Origin: Metabacillus sp. B2-18
Lineage (GTDB): Bacteria; Bacillota; Bacilli; Bacillales; Bacillaceae
Direction: 5' to 3'
Length of the DNA stretch: 64,000 nucleotides
NCBI RefSeq assembly: GCF_021117275.1
Contig: NZ_CP088245.1
Location: forward strand, 2,951,501 to 3,015,500
The translations under genes were made by a program, and so were the position numbers. Positions 1-9,026 of the stretch are shown piece by piece. A model generated the notes under the pieces. That model had not been told where the DNA came from, did no database searches, and saw nothing but the letters and a program-made list of their open reading frames with translations. Every line of letters begins with the position of its first letter. Position 1 is the stretch's first letter.

Positions 1-51
1 ATCTTCCGCTACTTTTTTAATAATATTTTCTCTTAATTCTATTACTGTCAT
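1..51 (-). CDS. 5' end of an unidentified gene, cut by the window edge
   Basis: Seventeen codons are visible, reading MTVIELRENIIKKVAED, and the frame is open at base 1. An AGAAGG ribosome binding site lies about 8 bases before the ATG, which supports a real start. The fragment is too short to name a family. It is transcribed in the same direction as the MFS gene to its right, with about 140 bases between them. Confidence 0.5.
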   Translation of the reverse strand, partial: MTVIELRENIIKKVAED

Positions 52-192
52 ATGATCAACCTTCTTCCGAATAATCTCTTTAAATCAATATTATCAGAAA
101 ATTCATGCATTAAAAGGTATTTGTGAGAAAATCTTACACATTATTTAAGACAACCCTTTACCCACCAATAGGATGGTAGGTTTTCCAACATA

Positions 193-1380
193 CTAGCTTT
201 TTGTCTTTTTGACAAGAAGTACAATATATAAAATAATTGAGACACTAACTGAAATAGCTGATGTTTGGTAAATTGTATGATAACCATAAACATGACCAAT
301 TTGCCCAAACAAGAGTGCACCAATTCCAACACCAAGATCAAAGGATGAAAAAAAAGTTGCATTTGCCATCCCTCTCCTATTTTTAGGTGCTTTTTCAATT
401 GACCATGCTTGAAGTGCCGGTTGAACAGAACCAAATCCAATTCCATACAATACTGCAGCTGTTAATAAAATGGTTGTGCTTGGGAGCCATGACAACAAGA
501 TCATTGCGATCATAATGAATATAGCTCCAGGAATAAAAACAGCCTGATGACCTTTACGATCATATATTTTTCCTGCGAACGTTCTTGATGCCATTAGTGC
601 AATAGCAAATACAAGGAAATACCATTGAATCCCTAATATCCCCTTTTGTTCAGCATATAAAGGTAAGAAAGATGCAATTCCTCCAAATGTTACAGTAATA
701 AAAAACAAAAGCATAGCTGGCTGAAGTGCACTTTTTTCATAAAAATCCCATTTATCTTTCTTTGTTGTTTGCTGTGACTTTTCCACCTGTTTATACTGTA
801 TTCGTGAAGACAGAATTAATGCTACAATCCCTAAGAAAGCACAAATAAGAAATAATTGTTTAAATGTTATCATTCCTGCCAAACTGAGGCCTAGAGAAGG
901 ACCAAAAGCCAAAGCGATATTACCTGATAAACCATAATAACCCATACCTTCTCCACGTCGCTTAGGAGGGATAATATCACTAGCAATTGTGCCAGATGCT
1001 GTAGTTGAAAAACCCCAGCCAATACCTTGAATAACTCTCATAAAAAATAAAAAAGCAATAGTAGGCAGAAATCCGAACGAGCCTGCAGAAATGATAAAAA
1101 TAATTAAACCGGTTAAATAAACAAACTTTCTTCCTTTTGATTCCAAAGTGTGACCAGCATATGATCTTACAAGTAATGCAGAAAATGTAAAAATTCCAAC
1201 AACAACTCCTATTAACTGATCATTTCCGCCAAGCTCCTTAACAAAAAGAGGAATAGTTGGTAAAGTCATCTGAAACCCGAGAAAGATGAAAAAGTTTGAT
1301 AAACAAATCAATACAAAATCCCGTGTCCAAATCTTTTCTTTATGTAATGCAATTCCGTTTGTATTAAATTGTTGATCCAA
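193..1380 (-). CDS. MFS efflux transporter (12-TM, DHA1-like)
   Basis: Major facilitator superfamily transporter of about 395 residues with roughly 12 hydrophobic segments, probably a drug or metabolite exporter in the cytoplasmic membrane. Family signs are the SYAGHTLESKGRK loop between TM2 and TM3 and the GIGWGFSTTASGTIASDI stretch of TM5. A longer frame begins at 1407, but a perfect AGGAGG lies 7 bases before TTG 1380 (LDQQFNTNG), so I choose TTG. The substrate cannot be read from sequence. It is divergent from the endonuclease IV gene, and the 292-base gap between them holds a perfect 10-base palindrome that could be an operator. Confidence 0.85.
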   Translation of the reverse strand: MDQQFNTNGIALHKEKIWTRDFVLICLSNFFIFLGFQMTLPTIPLFVKELGGNDQLIGVVVGIFTFSALLVRSYAGHTLESKGRKFVYLTGLIIFIISAGSFGFLPTIAFLFFMRVIQGIGWGFSTTASGTIASDIIPPKRRGEGMGYYGLSGNIALAFGPSLGLSLAGMITFKQLFLICAFLGIVALILSSRIQYKQVEKSQQTTKKDKWDFYEKSALQPAMLLFFITVTFGGIASFLPLYAEQKGILGIQWYFLVFAIALMASRTFAGKIYDRKGHQAVFIPGAIFIMIAMILLSWLPSTTILLTAAVLYGIGFGSVQPALQAWSIEKAPKNRRGMANATFFSSFDLGVGIGALLFGQIGHVYGYHTIYQTSAISVSVSIILYIVLLVKKTKS

Positions 1381-1421
1381 AAAAGCCCTCCTTTTCTCAT
1401 TTCTCAAATGAAATTTTAACT

Positions 1422-1431
1422 AAGTTAACTT
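1422..1431. promoter_or_regulatory. Palindrome AAGTTAACTT upstream of the MFS gene, possible operator
   Basis: This is a perfect 10-base dyad within TTAACTAAGTTAACTTA, 42 bases before the MFS start. A related TTAACTAACTTT follows near 1456. Many exporters are repressed through such dyads by MarR or TetR proteins, but no regulator gene is adjacent, so the role is inferred. The rest of the 1381-1672 gap is AT-rich with no gene seen. Confidence 0.3.
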
Positions 1432-1672
1432 ATATCCTACTCTTCAAGGTTATTCTTAACTAACTTTTATTTCAACTCATACGATTCTCTCCTCAAACGT
1501 TGCTTCAAGGAATGCATACCGTTCTTACTATTCTATTTGAGAATAAAGTTAATTATTTTAAAAATAATAAAAAGATACTTTTGTATAGATTTATAACGAT
1601 TACTGCTTTAAGCTTTTCCTTATGAATTAAGCCTTGAGGAAAATAAAAACTTTTTAAAAGATAGGAGCTTAT

Positions 1673-2509
1673 ATGAAATTTGGCAGCCATGTTAGTATTC
1701 GGAATGGGTATTTTGCTGCAGCTAAATATATGGATAGCATTGGTGGCAAAGCATTTCAATATTTCCCTAAAAATCCAAGAAGTTTAACTGTGAAGGAATT
1801 TAATCGGCAAGACGCAAACCTCTGTCATGAATTTTGTGTTGAAAACAATCTTGTCTCAATTGCTCACACCCCTTATCCAACAAGCTTAACACCTTCAATA
1901 GATAAAAAAGACCTAACAATTGATTCTCTTCTTAATGACTTAGAAATTGCTGATTGTTGTGGCTCAATTGGAGTCGTTGTTCATTTTGGAAGTCAAATTA
2001 GTAAAACTGACCCACTCGCCAGTTATCAATTAATGATTGAGATGCTTAATCTTATTCTAAGGAAGTGGAACGGACAAACTCTTATTTTACTCGAGAATAA
2101 CGCAGGGAAATCAGGAGCACTAGGCACAACATTAGAGGAACTTGTCCAGGTTCGGAATTTAACCGATTATCCTGAAAAAATTGGATTTTGTTTAGATACC
2201 TGTCATGCTTATGCAAGTGGACTTTGGTCCGGAAAGAATCAAGAAGAATTGTGGGGCAAAGCATCAGAATTGGGCTATATAAATTCCCTAAAAGCAGTCC
2301 ATCTAAATAATTCTAAGTATGAACTTGGCTCCGGTAAAGATCGCCATGCGAATATATTTAAAAATGGATACATTGAAAAAGAGTGCTTTAAAAATCTATT
2401 TCAGTTACCTAATCTTTCAGATATTCCCTTTGTTCTAGAGACCCCTTCAGATGAAGGAATTACTCATCAAGAAGAAATATCAATGTTATATCAATTCATT
2501 CAGACTTAA
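1673..2509 (+). CDS. Endonuclease IV family (AP endonuclease 2 / deoxyribonuclease IV)
   Basis: A 278-residue TIM-barrel enzyme predicted to cleave DNA at abasic sites in base-excision repair. The zinc ligands of the family are all in place: H65 (AHTPY), H104 (VVHFG), E141 (LLENNAG), D175 and H178 (CLDTCHAYASG), H210 (VHLNNS), D223 and H225 (DRHANI) and E256 (LETPSDE). The ATG follows an AGGAG about 8 bases upstream. Bacillus species normally carry another nfo (yqfS) near rpoD-type housekeeping genes; this copy sits beside an exporter and a transposon and may be a paralogue, so I give no symbol. Confidence 0.9.
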   Translation: MKFGSHVSIRNGYFAAAKYMDSIGGKAFQYFPKNPRSLTVKEFNRQDANLCHEFCVENNLVSIAHTPYPTSLTPSIDKKDLTIDSLLNDLEIADCCGSIGVVVHFGSQISKTDPLASYQLMIEMLNLILRKWNGQTLILLENNAGKSGALGTTLEELVQVRNLTDYPEKIGFCLDTCHAYASGLWSGKNQEELWGKASELGYINSLKAVHLNNSKYELGSGKDRHANIFKNGYIEKECFKNLFQLPNLSDIPFVLETPSDEGITHQEEISMLYQFIQT

Positions 2510-2716
2510 ATAGCTAGACCTTTTTATTATTTGAGCAAACTATTTTTCAATTCTCGTCCTATCATCTATACTTTTTTACGTGAAATACATAAAAGGAGCA
2601 TTCCTGTTAGAAGGATTTTCGGGGACTTGAACAAAAAAGAGCCCTCTTGGTATGATACGGGGTGTCAAAATCTGCAGAAATTGACCCCTAATTTGTTAAC
2701 CAAGGAGGACTCCATA

Positions 2717-3994
2717 ATGGATTTTAAACAAAACCATAAAATAAATCAAGTCACTGAAAAAACACTCGTTGTCGGAATCGACATTGCGAAGCGAAAACAT
2801 TTCGCCTGCTTTGTAGATGATCGTGGGAGAGTGCTCCAAAAATCATTTTCTGTATTACAGTCTAATGATGGTTTCCAGCATTTTTATCATCGTATTCTAA
2901 CTGCGATGAAAGAACACGAAAAAACAGAAGTCATCGTAGGGATTGAACCTACTGGCCATTACTGGCTTAATTTAGCCTATTTCCTTGATGAACGAGGCAT
3001 TCCCCTCGCAATGGCTAATCCTTTGCACGTCAAGCGTTCAAAAGAGTTGGACGACAATTTACCAACCAAACATGACCGCAAGGATGCACTGGTGATCGCT
3101 CGTCTCATAAAAGATGGACGCTTTAGTTATCCACGTATTTTGAAAGACATTGAGGCGGAACTTCGTGTTGGGTCAACATTTAGAGGTAAGTTGACAGAGG
3201 AATTTGGTGCTGTCAAAAATATGATGATTCGCTGGTTAGATCGATATTTTCCAGAATTCACTCAGGTGTTTCCGTCATTCGGGAAAATGGCTCTGGCAGT
3301 ACTTGAATGTACTCCATTTCCAAGTGATCTATTTCAAAAGCAGCCAGATGAAGTCTTATCGCTTTACCGACAGGTTGAGGGGCTAAAATCTCCCCAACGA
3401 CCAAAAGCAATACAACTTATTGAAGTCAGTTCTAACTCCATCGGAGTAACAGAAGGACGTGAGATGGCCCGTATTGAAATTGCCACGCTCGTTCGCCGTT
3501 ACAACCAGTTGGAACAAGAAATTGAAAGCATTACACAGCAATTAGTTACGCTTGTACAAACGTCTGTAGAGTACGAATGGCTCTCAACGGTTCAAGGACT
3601 CGGCGATACCACAATCGTTGATTTGTTGGCCGAAATCGGTAGCTTTTCACACTATGAAGATCCACGCCAAATCATTAAACTTGCGGGATTAACTTTACGT
3701 GAAAACTCTTCCGGCCAGCACAAAGGGCAAAAACATATCTCCAAACGGGGAAGAAGAAAGCTTCGTGCCCTCCTTTTCCGAGTGATGATGCCAATGGTTC
3801 GCCATAATGAAGCCTTTCGAAAGCTGCATGAATATTACACTAACCGTAAGGTTAACCCGTTACGGAAGAAGCAATCTATTGTGGTTCTATGCGGAAAACT
3901 AATAAAAGTCTTACATGGAATAAGTACAAAGCACAAAGCTTTTGACGCACAGCGAATGATGAAGGATATTCCTAGTCTCGCAGAGGCTATGTAA
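2717..3994 (+). CDS. IS110-family transposase (DEDD recombinase)
   Basis: A 425-residue recombinase. The N-terminal RuvC-like DEDD domain shows D in VVGIDIAKRKH, E in VGIEPTGHYW and the D-x-x-D of TKHDRKDALV. The C-terminal Transposase_20 domain holds LSTVQGLGDTT and the serine-bearing ENSSGQHKGQKHISKRG, where the nucleophilic serine is expected. The open frame begins at 2531, but AAGGAGG at 2702-2708 points to ATG 2717, and this also places the start inside the element. No frameshift or stop is seen, so the gene may be active. IS110 enzymes use a bridge (seek) RNA encoded by the element to choose the target. Confidence 0.93.
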   Translation: MDFKQNHKINQVTEKTLVVGIDIAKRKHFACFVDDRGRVLQKSFSVLQSNDGFQHFYHRILTAMKEHEKTEVIVGIEPTGHYWLNLAYFLDERGIPLAMANPLHVKRSKELDDNLPTKHDRKDALVIARLIKDGRFSYPRILKDIEAELRVGSTFRGKLTEEFGAVKNMMIRWLDRYFPEFTQVFPSFGKMALAVLECTPFPSDLFQKQPDEVLSLYRQVEGLKSPQRPKAIQLIEVSSNSIGVTEGREMARIEIATLVRRYNQLEQEIESITQQLVTLVQTSVEYEWLSTVQGLGDTTIVDLLAEIGSFSHYEDPRQIIKLAGLTLRENSSGQHKGQKHISKRGRRKLRALLFRVMMPMVRHNEAFRKLHEYYTNRKVNPLRKKQSIVVLCGKLIKVLHGISTKHKAFDAQRMMKDIPSLAEAM

Positions 3995-4316
3995 AGTTCT
4001 ACATCCCCTAATAGACCTAGACAACAGGATGACACGGAGAAGCTGGCACTATTTTTCCCATCCGACCTCGAGTCCCTAAAGGAGCTTCGCTAGCCTCTGC
4101 CTTATGACTAGACCGAACGAAGGAATGTAGGCACATAGATGCCCAGAGACATGGGAGGGTACGTCATCATAAGCTACGCAGAGATCCATTGTGCATCGCA
4201 TAATTCCAGAGCACTACTTACCATCATTATCCAGTAGTGACCGCGTAGCGTACCCATACATTGGAATAGTTTCACAAAATATGAAAAATTTATTAGGATG
4301 CGTGTCGATAAATATT
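3995..4316 (+). ncRNA. Right-end non-coding region of the IS element, candidate bridge/seek RNA
   Basis: About 320 bases between the transposase stop and the right inverted repeat carry no ORF and are clearly richer in G and C than the flanks. Complementary blocks are present, such as GGTACG near 4158 with CGTACC near 4248. In IS1111-type elements this region encodes the guide RNA. Its exact ends and guide loops cannot be read by eye. Confidence 0.45.
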
Positions 4317-4384
4317 TTTTTGACACTCCGCCAACGGGTCAAACCGTTGATAAATCAACATTTATAGAGGGAGGATATTTAATC

Positions 4385-5062
4385 ATGACAGAAAAAACTA
4401 TGACAAAAGAAACTATTCTTGAAGCATTTCGCTCACGTCATGCAACAAAAGAATTTGATCCAAATAAAACAATATCAGAAGATGATTTTCGCTATATACT
4501 GGAAACTGCGAGGCTATCCCCAAGCTCAGTTGGATATGAACCTTGGAAATTTCTTGTTGTACAAAACCCAGAGTTAAGAGAGAAGTTAAGAGAAGTTTCA
4601 TGGGGGGCACAAGGACAGCTCCCAACTGCGAGCCATTTTGTAATTATCCTTGCAAGAACAATAAAAGATACAAAATACGATTCAGATTATGTGAAAAATC
4701 AGATGCTAAACGTAAAAAAATTCCCACTAGAATTGTTTGATCAAATTAAAGAGCGCTATAAAAACTTTCAGGAACATGATCTCAAGCTACTAGAAAATGA
4801 TCGAACAATGTTTGACTGGGCAAGTAAACAAACGTATATTGCATTGGCAAATATGATGACGGCAGCAGCTTTAATAGGGATTGATTCATGCCCAATCGAA
4901 GGATTTGATTTTGATAAAGTCCAAAAAATATTAGAAGAGGAAGAGTTATTAGAAGATGGTCATCTAGCTGTTTCCGTAATGGTTTCGTTCGGATATCGCG
5001 CAAAAGATCCTCGACCAAAAACAAGAAAAGCGATGGAAGATATTGTTCAATTTATTGATTAA
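4385..5062 (+). CDS. yfkO: NAD(P)H nitroreductase, YfkO type
   Basis: A 225-residue FMN-dependent oxidoreductase of the nitroreductase family, expected to reduce quinones and nitroaromatics in the cytosol as a dimer. FMN-binding features are the N-terminal SRHATKEFDPNK, the LSPSSVGYEPWKFLV block and C-terminal FGYRAKDPRPKTR. The residue pattern, including the DWASKQTYIALANMMTAAA helix and the SCPIEGFDFDK motif, resembles B. subtilis YfkO. The open frame begins at 4298 inside the IS end; I choose ATG 4385 with GGGAGG 10 bases upstream. The IS insertion lies only about 55 bases upstream, so the original promoter may have been displaced. Confidence 0.88.
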   Translation: MTEKTMTKETILEAFRSRHATKEFDPNKTISEDDFRYILETARLSPSSVGYEPWKFLVVQNPELREKLREVSWGAQGQLPTASHFVIILARTIKDTKYDSDYVKNQMLNVKKFPLELFDQIKERYKNFQEHDLKLLENDRTMFDWASKQTYIALANMMTAAALIGIDSCPIEGFDFDKVQKILEEEELLEDGHLAVSVMVSFGYRAKDPRPKTRKAMEDIVQFID

Positions 5063-5186
5063 TTTGTAAAGTAGAACATCTTGTTTATTAGGTACTTTTA
5101 ATAAATAGACAAATTAATCTAGTAATTAGCCCTATCAAAAAAGATATGTCTTCATACACTATAGCATTCCATTAAAAGGAGTGCTA

Positions 5187-5468
5187 ATGATGTCAAACAT
5201 CAATGAAATGAAAAAGCAATATGAAGGTAAGATGGTACGTTTTAAAAATAAAGAAAATCAATGGGTTGTTGGAAGAGTAGCAAATATTGATGACAACGGG
5301 ATTGAAATAGAAGAATATCATTCCCCTGAAAATCAAAGTGAATATGGATATGGATTTTTTGCTCCAAGACCTTTTTACGGTCCACGTCCATTCAGAAGAA
5401 GGCCTTTTGTAAGATATCCTTATGGCGGATTTACTGCTCTTACTTTACTTCCTTTCTTATTGTGGTAA
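5187..5468 (+). CDS. Small basic protein of unknown function
   Basis: I do not recognise this 93-residue protein. The first half, about 50 residues, looks like a small SH3-like beta domain (KMVRFKNKENQWVVGRVANI). It is followed by a GYGFF-APRPFYGPRPFRRRPF stretch rich in aromatic residues, proline and arginine, and a hydrophobic C-terminal tail (LTLLPFLLW). Such a tail could embed in membrane or spore layers. The start is one of two adjacent ATGs (5187 or 5190) behind AAAGGAG. A strong terminator follows directly. Confidence 0.65.
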   Translation: MMSNINEMKKQYEGKMVRFKNKENQWVVGRVANIDDNGIEIEEYHSPENQSEYGYGFFAPRPFYGPRPFRRRPFVRYPYGGFTALTLLPFLLW

Positions 5469-5474
5469 TTAAGT

Positions 5475-5530
5475 AACCAAGAAAAAAGGATCATTCCATT
5501 TAGAGATTGGTCCTTTTCTTGGTTCTTTTT
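5475..5530 (+). terminator. Rho-independent terminator after the 5187 gene
   Basis: AACCAAGAAAA pairs with TTTTCTTGGTT and is followed by CTTTTT. Confidence 0.8.
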
Positions 5531-5624
5531 AGGAGTAAGTTTTAACTAGCAAATTCTTCCTCTATATTCCGACACTCATGTATTAAAATGTCAAGTTATG
5601 CGCTTTCCCAAGAAATAATCAACC

Positions 5625-6344
5625 CTATAAGCTTGCATTTCTTAAAATATTTATCATCATCTCAGCATTAGGATATCCTGAATCTTGATATTGTTTTATA
5701 ACCATTTCAACATCATAATCAACCCGCTCAATCGATGTACTAATTCCACTTTCATTTACCTTAAGCAAGCCATAGGAAGCTTTTGTTAAACCATCAAATG
5801 GAAGACCAGTACTGCCTATATTCATAACTACTCTACCGTTTATGTATCGTATATATGGTTTATGAATGTGACCATAAACATAAATATGTGAATCAACTTT
5901 AGACATTAGTTTTTCTTTTATGTATTCTTCTTCCGCCTCAGGTGATACAATATCAAATAAACTGCTTGGTGTTGCATGAAATGCATGTATTTTAACCCCA
6001 TTTTCTTCTATTGCAAGAGAATGTGGGAGTGTATTTAAATAGTCAATATCTGCTGATTGCAATCGTTCAAAAGTCCAGTCTCTCTCTCTATTCATCATCT
6101 CAAGAGCTTGAGCAGCTACTTCTCCTTCATTAACTCCCCGAACAACCCATTCATCTGCATTTCCCTTTATGACCTTTGTATGTAAATTACGTACTAAAGA
6201 TAATGATTTCTCCGGTTCAGGTCCACGATAACAAATGTCCCCTAATACATATACTTTATCAATTTCCTTCTTTTTTATATCCCGTAAGACAGCTTCAAGA
6301 GCAACCGCATTTCCGTGAATATCTGAAATAAATGCTATTTTCAT
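5625..6344 (-). CDS. Metallophosphoesterase, calcineurin-like (YfcE family)
   Basis: A 239-residue metal-dependent phosphodiesterase or phosphatase of the calcineurin superfamily. Metal ligands are visible: D8 and H10 (SDIHGN), D36 (LGDICYRGP), N62 (KGNAD), a histidine in FHATP, and the paired histidines in YGHIHKPY. NIGSTGLPFDG is the usual C-terminal loop. The physiological substrate is not evident. The gene stands alone between two divergent spaces. Confidence 0.85.
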   Translation of the reverse strand: MKIAFISDIHGNAVALEAVLRDIKKKEIDKVYVLGDICYRGPEPEKSLSLVRNLHTKVIKGNADEWVVRGVNEGEVAAQALEMMNRERDWTFERLQSADIDYLNTLPHSLAIEENGVKIHAFHATPSSLFDIVSPEAEEEYIKEKLMSKVDSHIYVYGHIHKPYIRYINGRVVMNIGSTGLPFDGLTKASYGLLKVNESGISTSIERVDYDVEMVIKQYQDSGYPNAEMMINILRNASL

Positions 6345-6636
6345 ATATAGAACCTCTCTTATAACATTGTTATGTAAATCATATCATGTTCACATCGATC
6401 ATGTATATGCTCCTGATTTACTCTATACAGGTTAATCTAGTTTATTCTAAGTATGAATGTGTTGAAAAGGATTATCTTACTCAACATGATTGAAAATGTT
6501 AAAATTTACTAATTTATTTTATCAATGTCAAGGAGGAAAGTTAATACATTTTACAGAATTGTCACTTAAAAGATTTTTTTATGAATATGAATCAATTTGT
6601 TACCGTTTAATTTTTAGGGATGTGGGAGGGGGATTT

Positions 6637-7230
6637 ATGATAGATCAATGTTCAACTATTAAGAATTCAATGTTAGATGGAATTTTTCCATATAATGATA
6701 AGTTAGCTCCATTATATATACGAAACTCTTTATTTACTCTTATTCCAAAAGGTACAGAGCATATATATGTTATTGGAATTGGCTCAAATCAAATTAGCGG
6801 TGATAGTCTAGGTCCCTTTGTTGGAACTCTTTTGAATGAAAAATTCCCAGACCATTTAACAGTCTTAGGAAACCTGCAATTCCCATTGGATGCATTAACG
6901 TTAGAAAAAGAGTACGGAAGCATCTCTCTGCCTAATAATAGCTTTATAATTGCTATTGACAGTGTACTTGGTTCGAGAAAAATCGTAAATTCCATTGTTA
7001 TTCGAAAAGGGGCATTACGACCAGGAGAGGGACTAGGGAAAATACTCCCTTCTATTGGAGATTGCAGTATTATGGGTGTTATTCAAGAAAAAGATTCCTC
7101 CCTGCATTCTTCGTTGTTTCATACAAACTTACACCTTATCTATACGATGACAACAACAATTGCTAAAGGAATTTCTCTTGCGGTCAGACAATATTTCAAA
7201 TATCCTTCAAATTATCCTATAATATTCTAA
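6637..7230 (+). CDS. yyaC: YyaC-type spore protease (DUF1256)
   Basis: A 197-residue protein of the YyaC/GPR-related family, found in spore formers and expected to act in the developing or germinating spore. The core reads YVIGIGSNQISGDSLGPFVG, then FIIAIDSVLGS, RKGALRPGEGLGK and VGD-like SIGDCSIMGV, all typical of the fold. An open frame extends up to 6490, but the GGGAGGGGG site 5-6 bases before ATG 6637 and the family length favour this start. The gene ends at a bidirectional terminator shared with the converging SRPBCC gene. Confidence 0.85.
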   Translation: MIDQCSTIKNSMLDGIFPYNDKLAPLYIRNSLFTLIPKGTEHIYVIGIGSNQISGDSLGPFVGTLLNEKFPDHLTVLGNLQFPLDALTLEKEYGSISLPNNSFIIAIDSVLGSRKIVNSIVIRKGALRPGEGLGKILPSIGDCSIMGVIQEKDSSLHSSLFHTNLHLIYTMTTTIAKGISLAVRQYFKYPSNYPIIF

Positions 7231-7245
7231 TTTTATTATGTAAGA

Positions 7246-7287
7246 CCAAAAACAGAGACAAACATCTTGCTTCTGTTTTTGGTTTTA
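7246..7287. terminator. Bidirectional terminator between yyaC and the SRPBCC gene
   Basis: CCAAAAACAGA pairs with TCTGTTTTTGG; T tracts lie on both sides. Confidence 0.8.
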
Positions 7288-7298
7288 GCATTTCAATA

Positions 7299-7754
7299 TT
7301 AACGAAGAACATTTTCCTTTTTTTCAATTTTTTCTACAATAGCTTCTGTTAATTCTTGTGTAATTTCCGATAAACTTTTCTTCAATTTAGAATTTATCAT
7401 TTTTGCCATTTTTCCTTCAGGTGTGATATCAAGATACCCCAACATCATTGTTTTATTTGCTGAGATTTCCTCCGCTTCAAAGTAACCATTTCCAATGATC
7501 TTCTCATTTATACCCGTTAAGTTAAACATGACTTTTTTGGGCTCATTCCAGCCGGTAATATCGACTTTTAAATGAATTTTTTTCTTTATTACACCTAAAT
7601 CTGTTTTGAATTTCCAAGTTGATTCTGAATCGTTTATTATTTCATGTTCAATATAACCCGGTACTAGTGGTGCCCAATGGTCCATCACACTAACAAACTC
7701 CCAAATGGCATTAATAGGCTGATCTACTTCTACCTTATATAAATCACTTGGCAT
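7299..7754 (-). CDS. SRPBCC/CoxG-like protein
   Basis: A 151-residue START-like fold protein similar to CoxG, the carbon monoxide dehydrogenase subunit G family, which many Bacilli carry without CO dehydrogenase. Signs are the N-terminal VDQPINAIWEFVSVMDHWAPLVPGY and the central GNGYFEAEE strand region, ending in a long amphipathic helix (KKSLSEITQELTEAIVEKI). It probably binds a small hydrophobic ligand or a membrane; the role is unknown. No partner molybdopterin enzyme is near. Confidence 0.75.
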   Translation of the reverse strand: MPSDLYKVEVDQPINAIWEFVSVMDHWAPLVPGYIEHEIINDSESTWKFKTDLGVIKKKIHLKVDITGWNEPKKVMFNLTGINEKIIGNGYFEAEEISANKTMMLGYLDITPEGKMAKMINSKLKKSLSEITQELTEAIVEKIEKKENVLR

Positions 7755-7843
7755 CTCTTTTTTCTCCCTTCTTTTTAAAAAACTAACTTGTTAACTTCTT
7801 TTATCATTTACTTATTCAATAAGGGCTGTACATTATGCAAAAC

Positions 7844-7868
7844 AAAAAAAGAGACATCCATTGTCTCT
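7844..7868 (-). terminator. Terminator after the alcohol dehydrogenase gene
   Basis: On the minus strand AGAGAC pairs with GTCTCT and is followed by seven T residues. Confidence 0.8.
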
Positions 7869-7870
7869 TC

Positions 7871-9007
7871 TTAAGGCTTTAAAATAATTTTCAAACATTT
7901 CTCTTTATGACTATTAAAAATCCTGTAAGCATGCTCTGCCTTATCTAAAGGTAAAGTGTGTGTAATAACATCATTGATAGAAATCTGCTTACTTTGAACA
8001 AGTTCATACAAAAACGGCATGATATGTATAACAGAGGCTAACCCCATTTTCAGGGTAATATTTCTTGCAAATAAGTCTCCTAAAGGAAATTGATTATATC
8101 TTAATCCGTATATTCCAATTAATTGAATGACACCTCCAGTACGAACGAGCTGGCTCGCAAGTTCGATCGCACCAAGAGCACCACCCTGTAAACGAAGAGC
8201 TGTTTCCACCATCTCTGCTGGAGTCATTTTACCACTCATTCCAACGCAGTCAATTACAACATCAGCACCACCCTTTGTTATTTCTTTTATATGCTGCTCA
8301 ATGTCTTTATGTTGCTGAAAATTAAACACTTCTGTATGATTCCATTTTTTTGAATGTTCAAGTCGATATGGAACATAGTCTAATGCAATAACACGTTTAG
8401 CTCCTCTAAACCATGCAAGCTTTTGAGCGAGAAGACCAATAGGACCACAACCTAATATAATGACTGTATCTCCTTTTTTTACACCTGCTTGATTAATACC
8501 CCAATAAGCAGATGAAAGAGCATCTGTTAACAACAATAGTTCTTCATCTGAAACAGAGTTATTTTTCGGCACTTTAAAGGTACCGAAATTAGCAAAAGGA
8601 ACACGTACATATTCCGCCTGACTCCCACTATAATCTCCATACAATCTTGAACAGCCATAACACCCACCGATCTCTCCTTCAGGGTTTGATTTTAAACATT
8701 GACTTTCCAGTTGATTTTGACAGTTGATACATTCACCACATGCTATATTATAAGGAATTGCTACCTTGTCACCTTTTTTAACCTTATGAACCGCTGAGCC
8801 GATTTCTTCAACAATTCCAACAGCTTCATGTCCAATAATATAATCTTTCCCCATACTTGGGATCATTCCATGATAAAAGTGTCGATCAGAGCCACAGATG
8901 GAGGTATGTGTGACTCTCACGATAATGTCATCTTTTTGTTTAATCACTGGATTTGGCATTTCTTTTACTTTAACATCCATAAATCCTTGGTAAGTGACTG
9001 CCTTCAT
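7871..9007 (-). CDS. Zinc-dependent alcohol dehydrogenase (MDR family)
   Basis: A 378-residue medium-chain dehydrogenase that should oxidise an alcohol or reduce an aldehyde with NAD(P). The catalytic zinc site has Cys in SICGSDRHFYHG and His in IIGHEAVG. The structural zinc lobe is ACGECINCQNQLESQC. A Rossmann motif reads ILGCGPIGLLA. A Cys-rich insert (GGCYGCSRLYGDYSGSQAEY) and the length match the AdhB-like group of formaldehyde-dehydrogenase-type enzymes in Bacillus. It starts 19 bases after the frameshifted cytochrome gene on the same strand, so both probably share a transcript. Confidence 0.88.
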   Translation of the reverse strand: MKAVTYQGFMDVKVKEMPNPVIKQKDDIIVRVTHTSICGSDRHFYHGMIPSMGKDYIIGHEAVGIVEEIGSAVHKVKKGDKVAIPYNIACGECINCQNQLESQCLKSNPEGEIGGCYGCSRLYGDYSGSQAEYVRVPFANFGTFKVPKNNSVSDEELLLLTDALSSAYWGINQAGVKKGDTVIILGCGPIGLLAQKLAWFRGAKRVIALDYVPYRLEHSKKWNHTEVFNFQQHKDIEQHIKEITKGGADVVIDCVGMSGKMTPAEMVETALRLQGGALGAIELASQLVRTGGVIQLIGIYGLRYNQFPLGDLFARNITLKMGLASVIHIMPFLYELVQSKQISINDVITHTLPLDKAEHAYRIFNSHKEKCLKIILKP

Positions 9008-9026
9008 TCTTTGTCCTCCATCAGTT

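Larger units (their letters stand above)
2652..4331 (+). mobile_element. IS110-family insertion sequence, IS1111-like layout
   Basis: Element of about 1.68 kb with one intact transposase gene. Near its ends are inverted repeats of 12 bases with one mismatch: GGGGTGTCAAAA at 2659-2670 and TTTTGACACTCC at 4317-4328. Left non-coding DNA is only about 60 bases, while the right side has about 320 bases of structured, more GC-rich DNA. Subterminal inverted repeats plus a long right end are the marks of the IS1111 group. The exact outer ends are inferred to lie a few bases outside the repeats; no target duplication is expected. It separates the endonuclease IV gene from the nitroreductase gene. Confidence 0.75.

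Noticed and set aside
2531..2716. N-terminal extension of the transposase
   Set aside because: It begins outside the left inverted repeat of the element and lacks family similarity; AAGGAGG marks ATG 2717.
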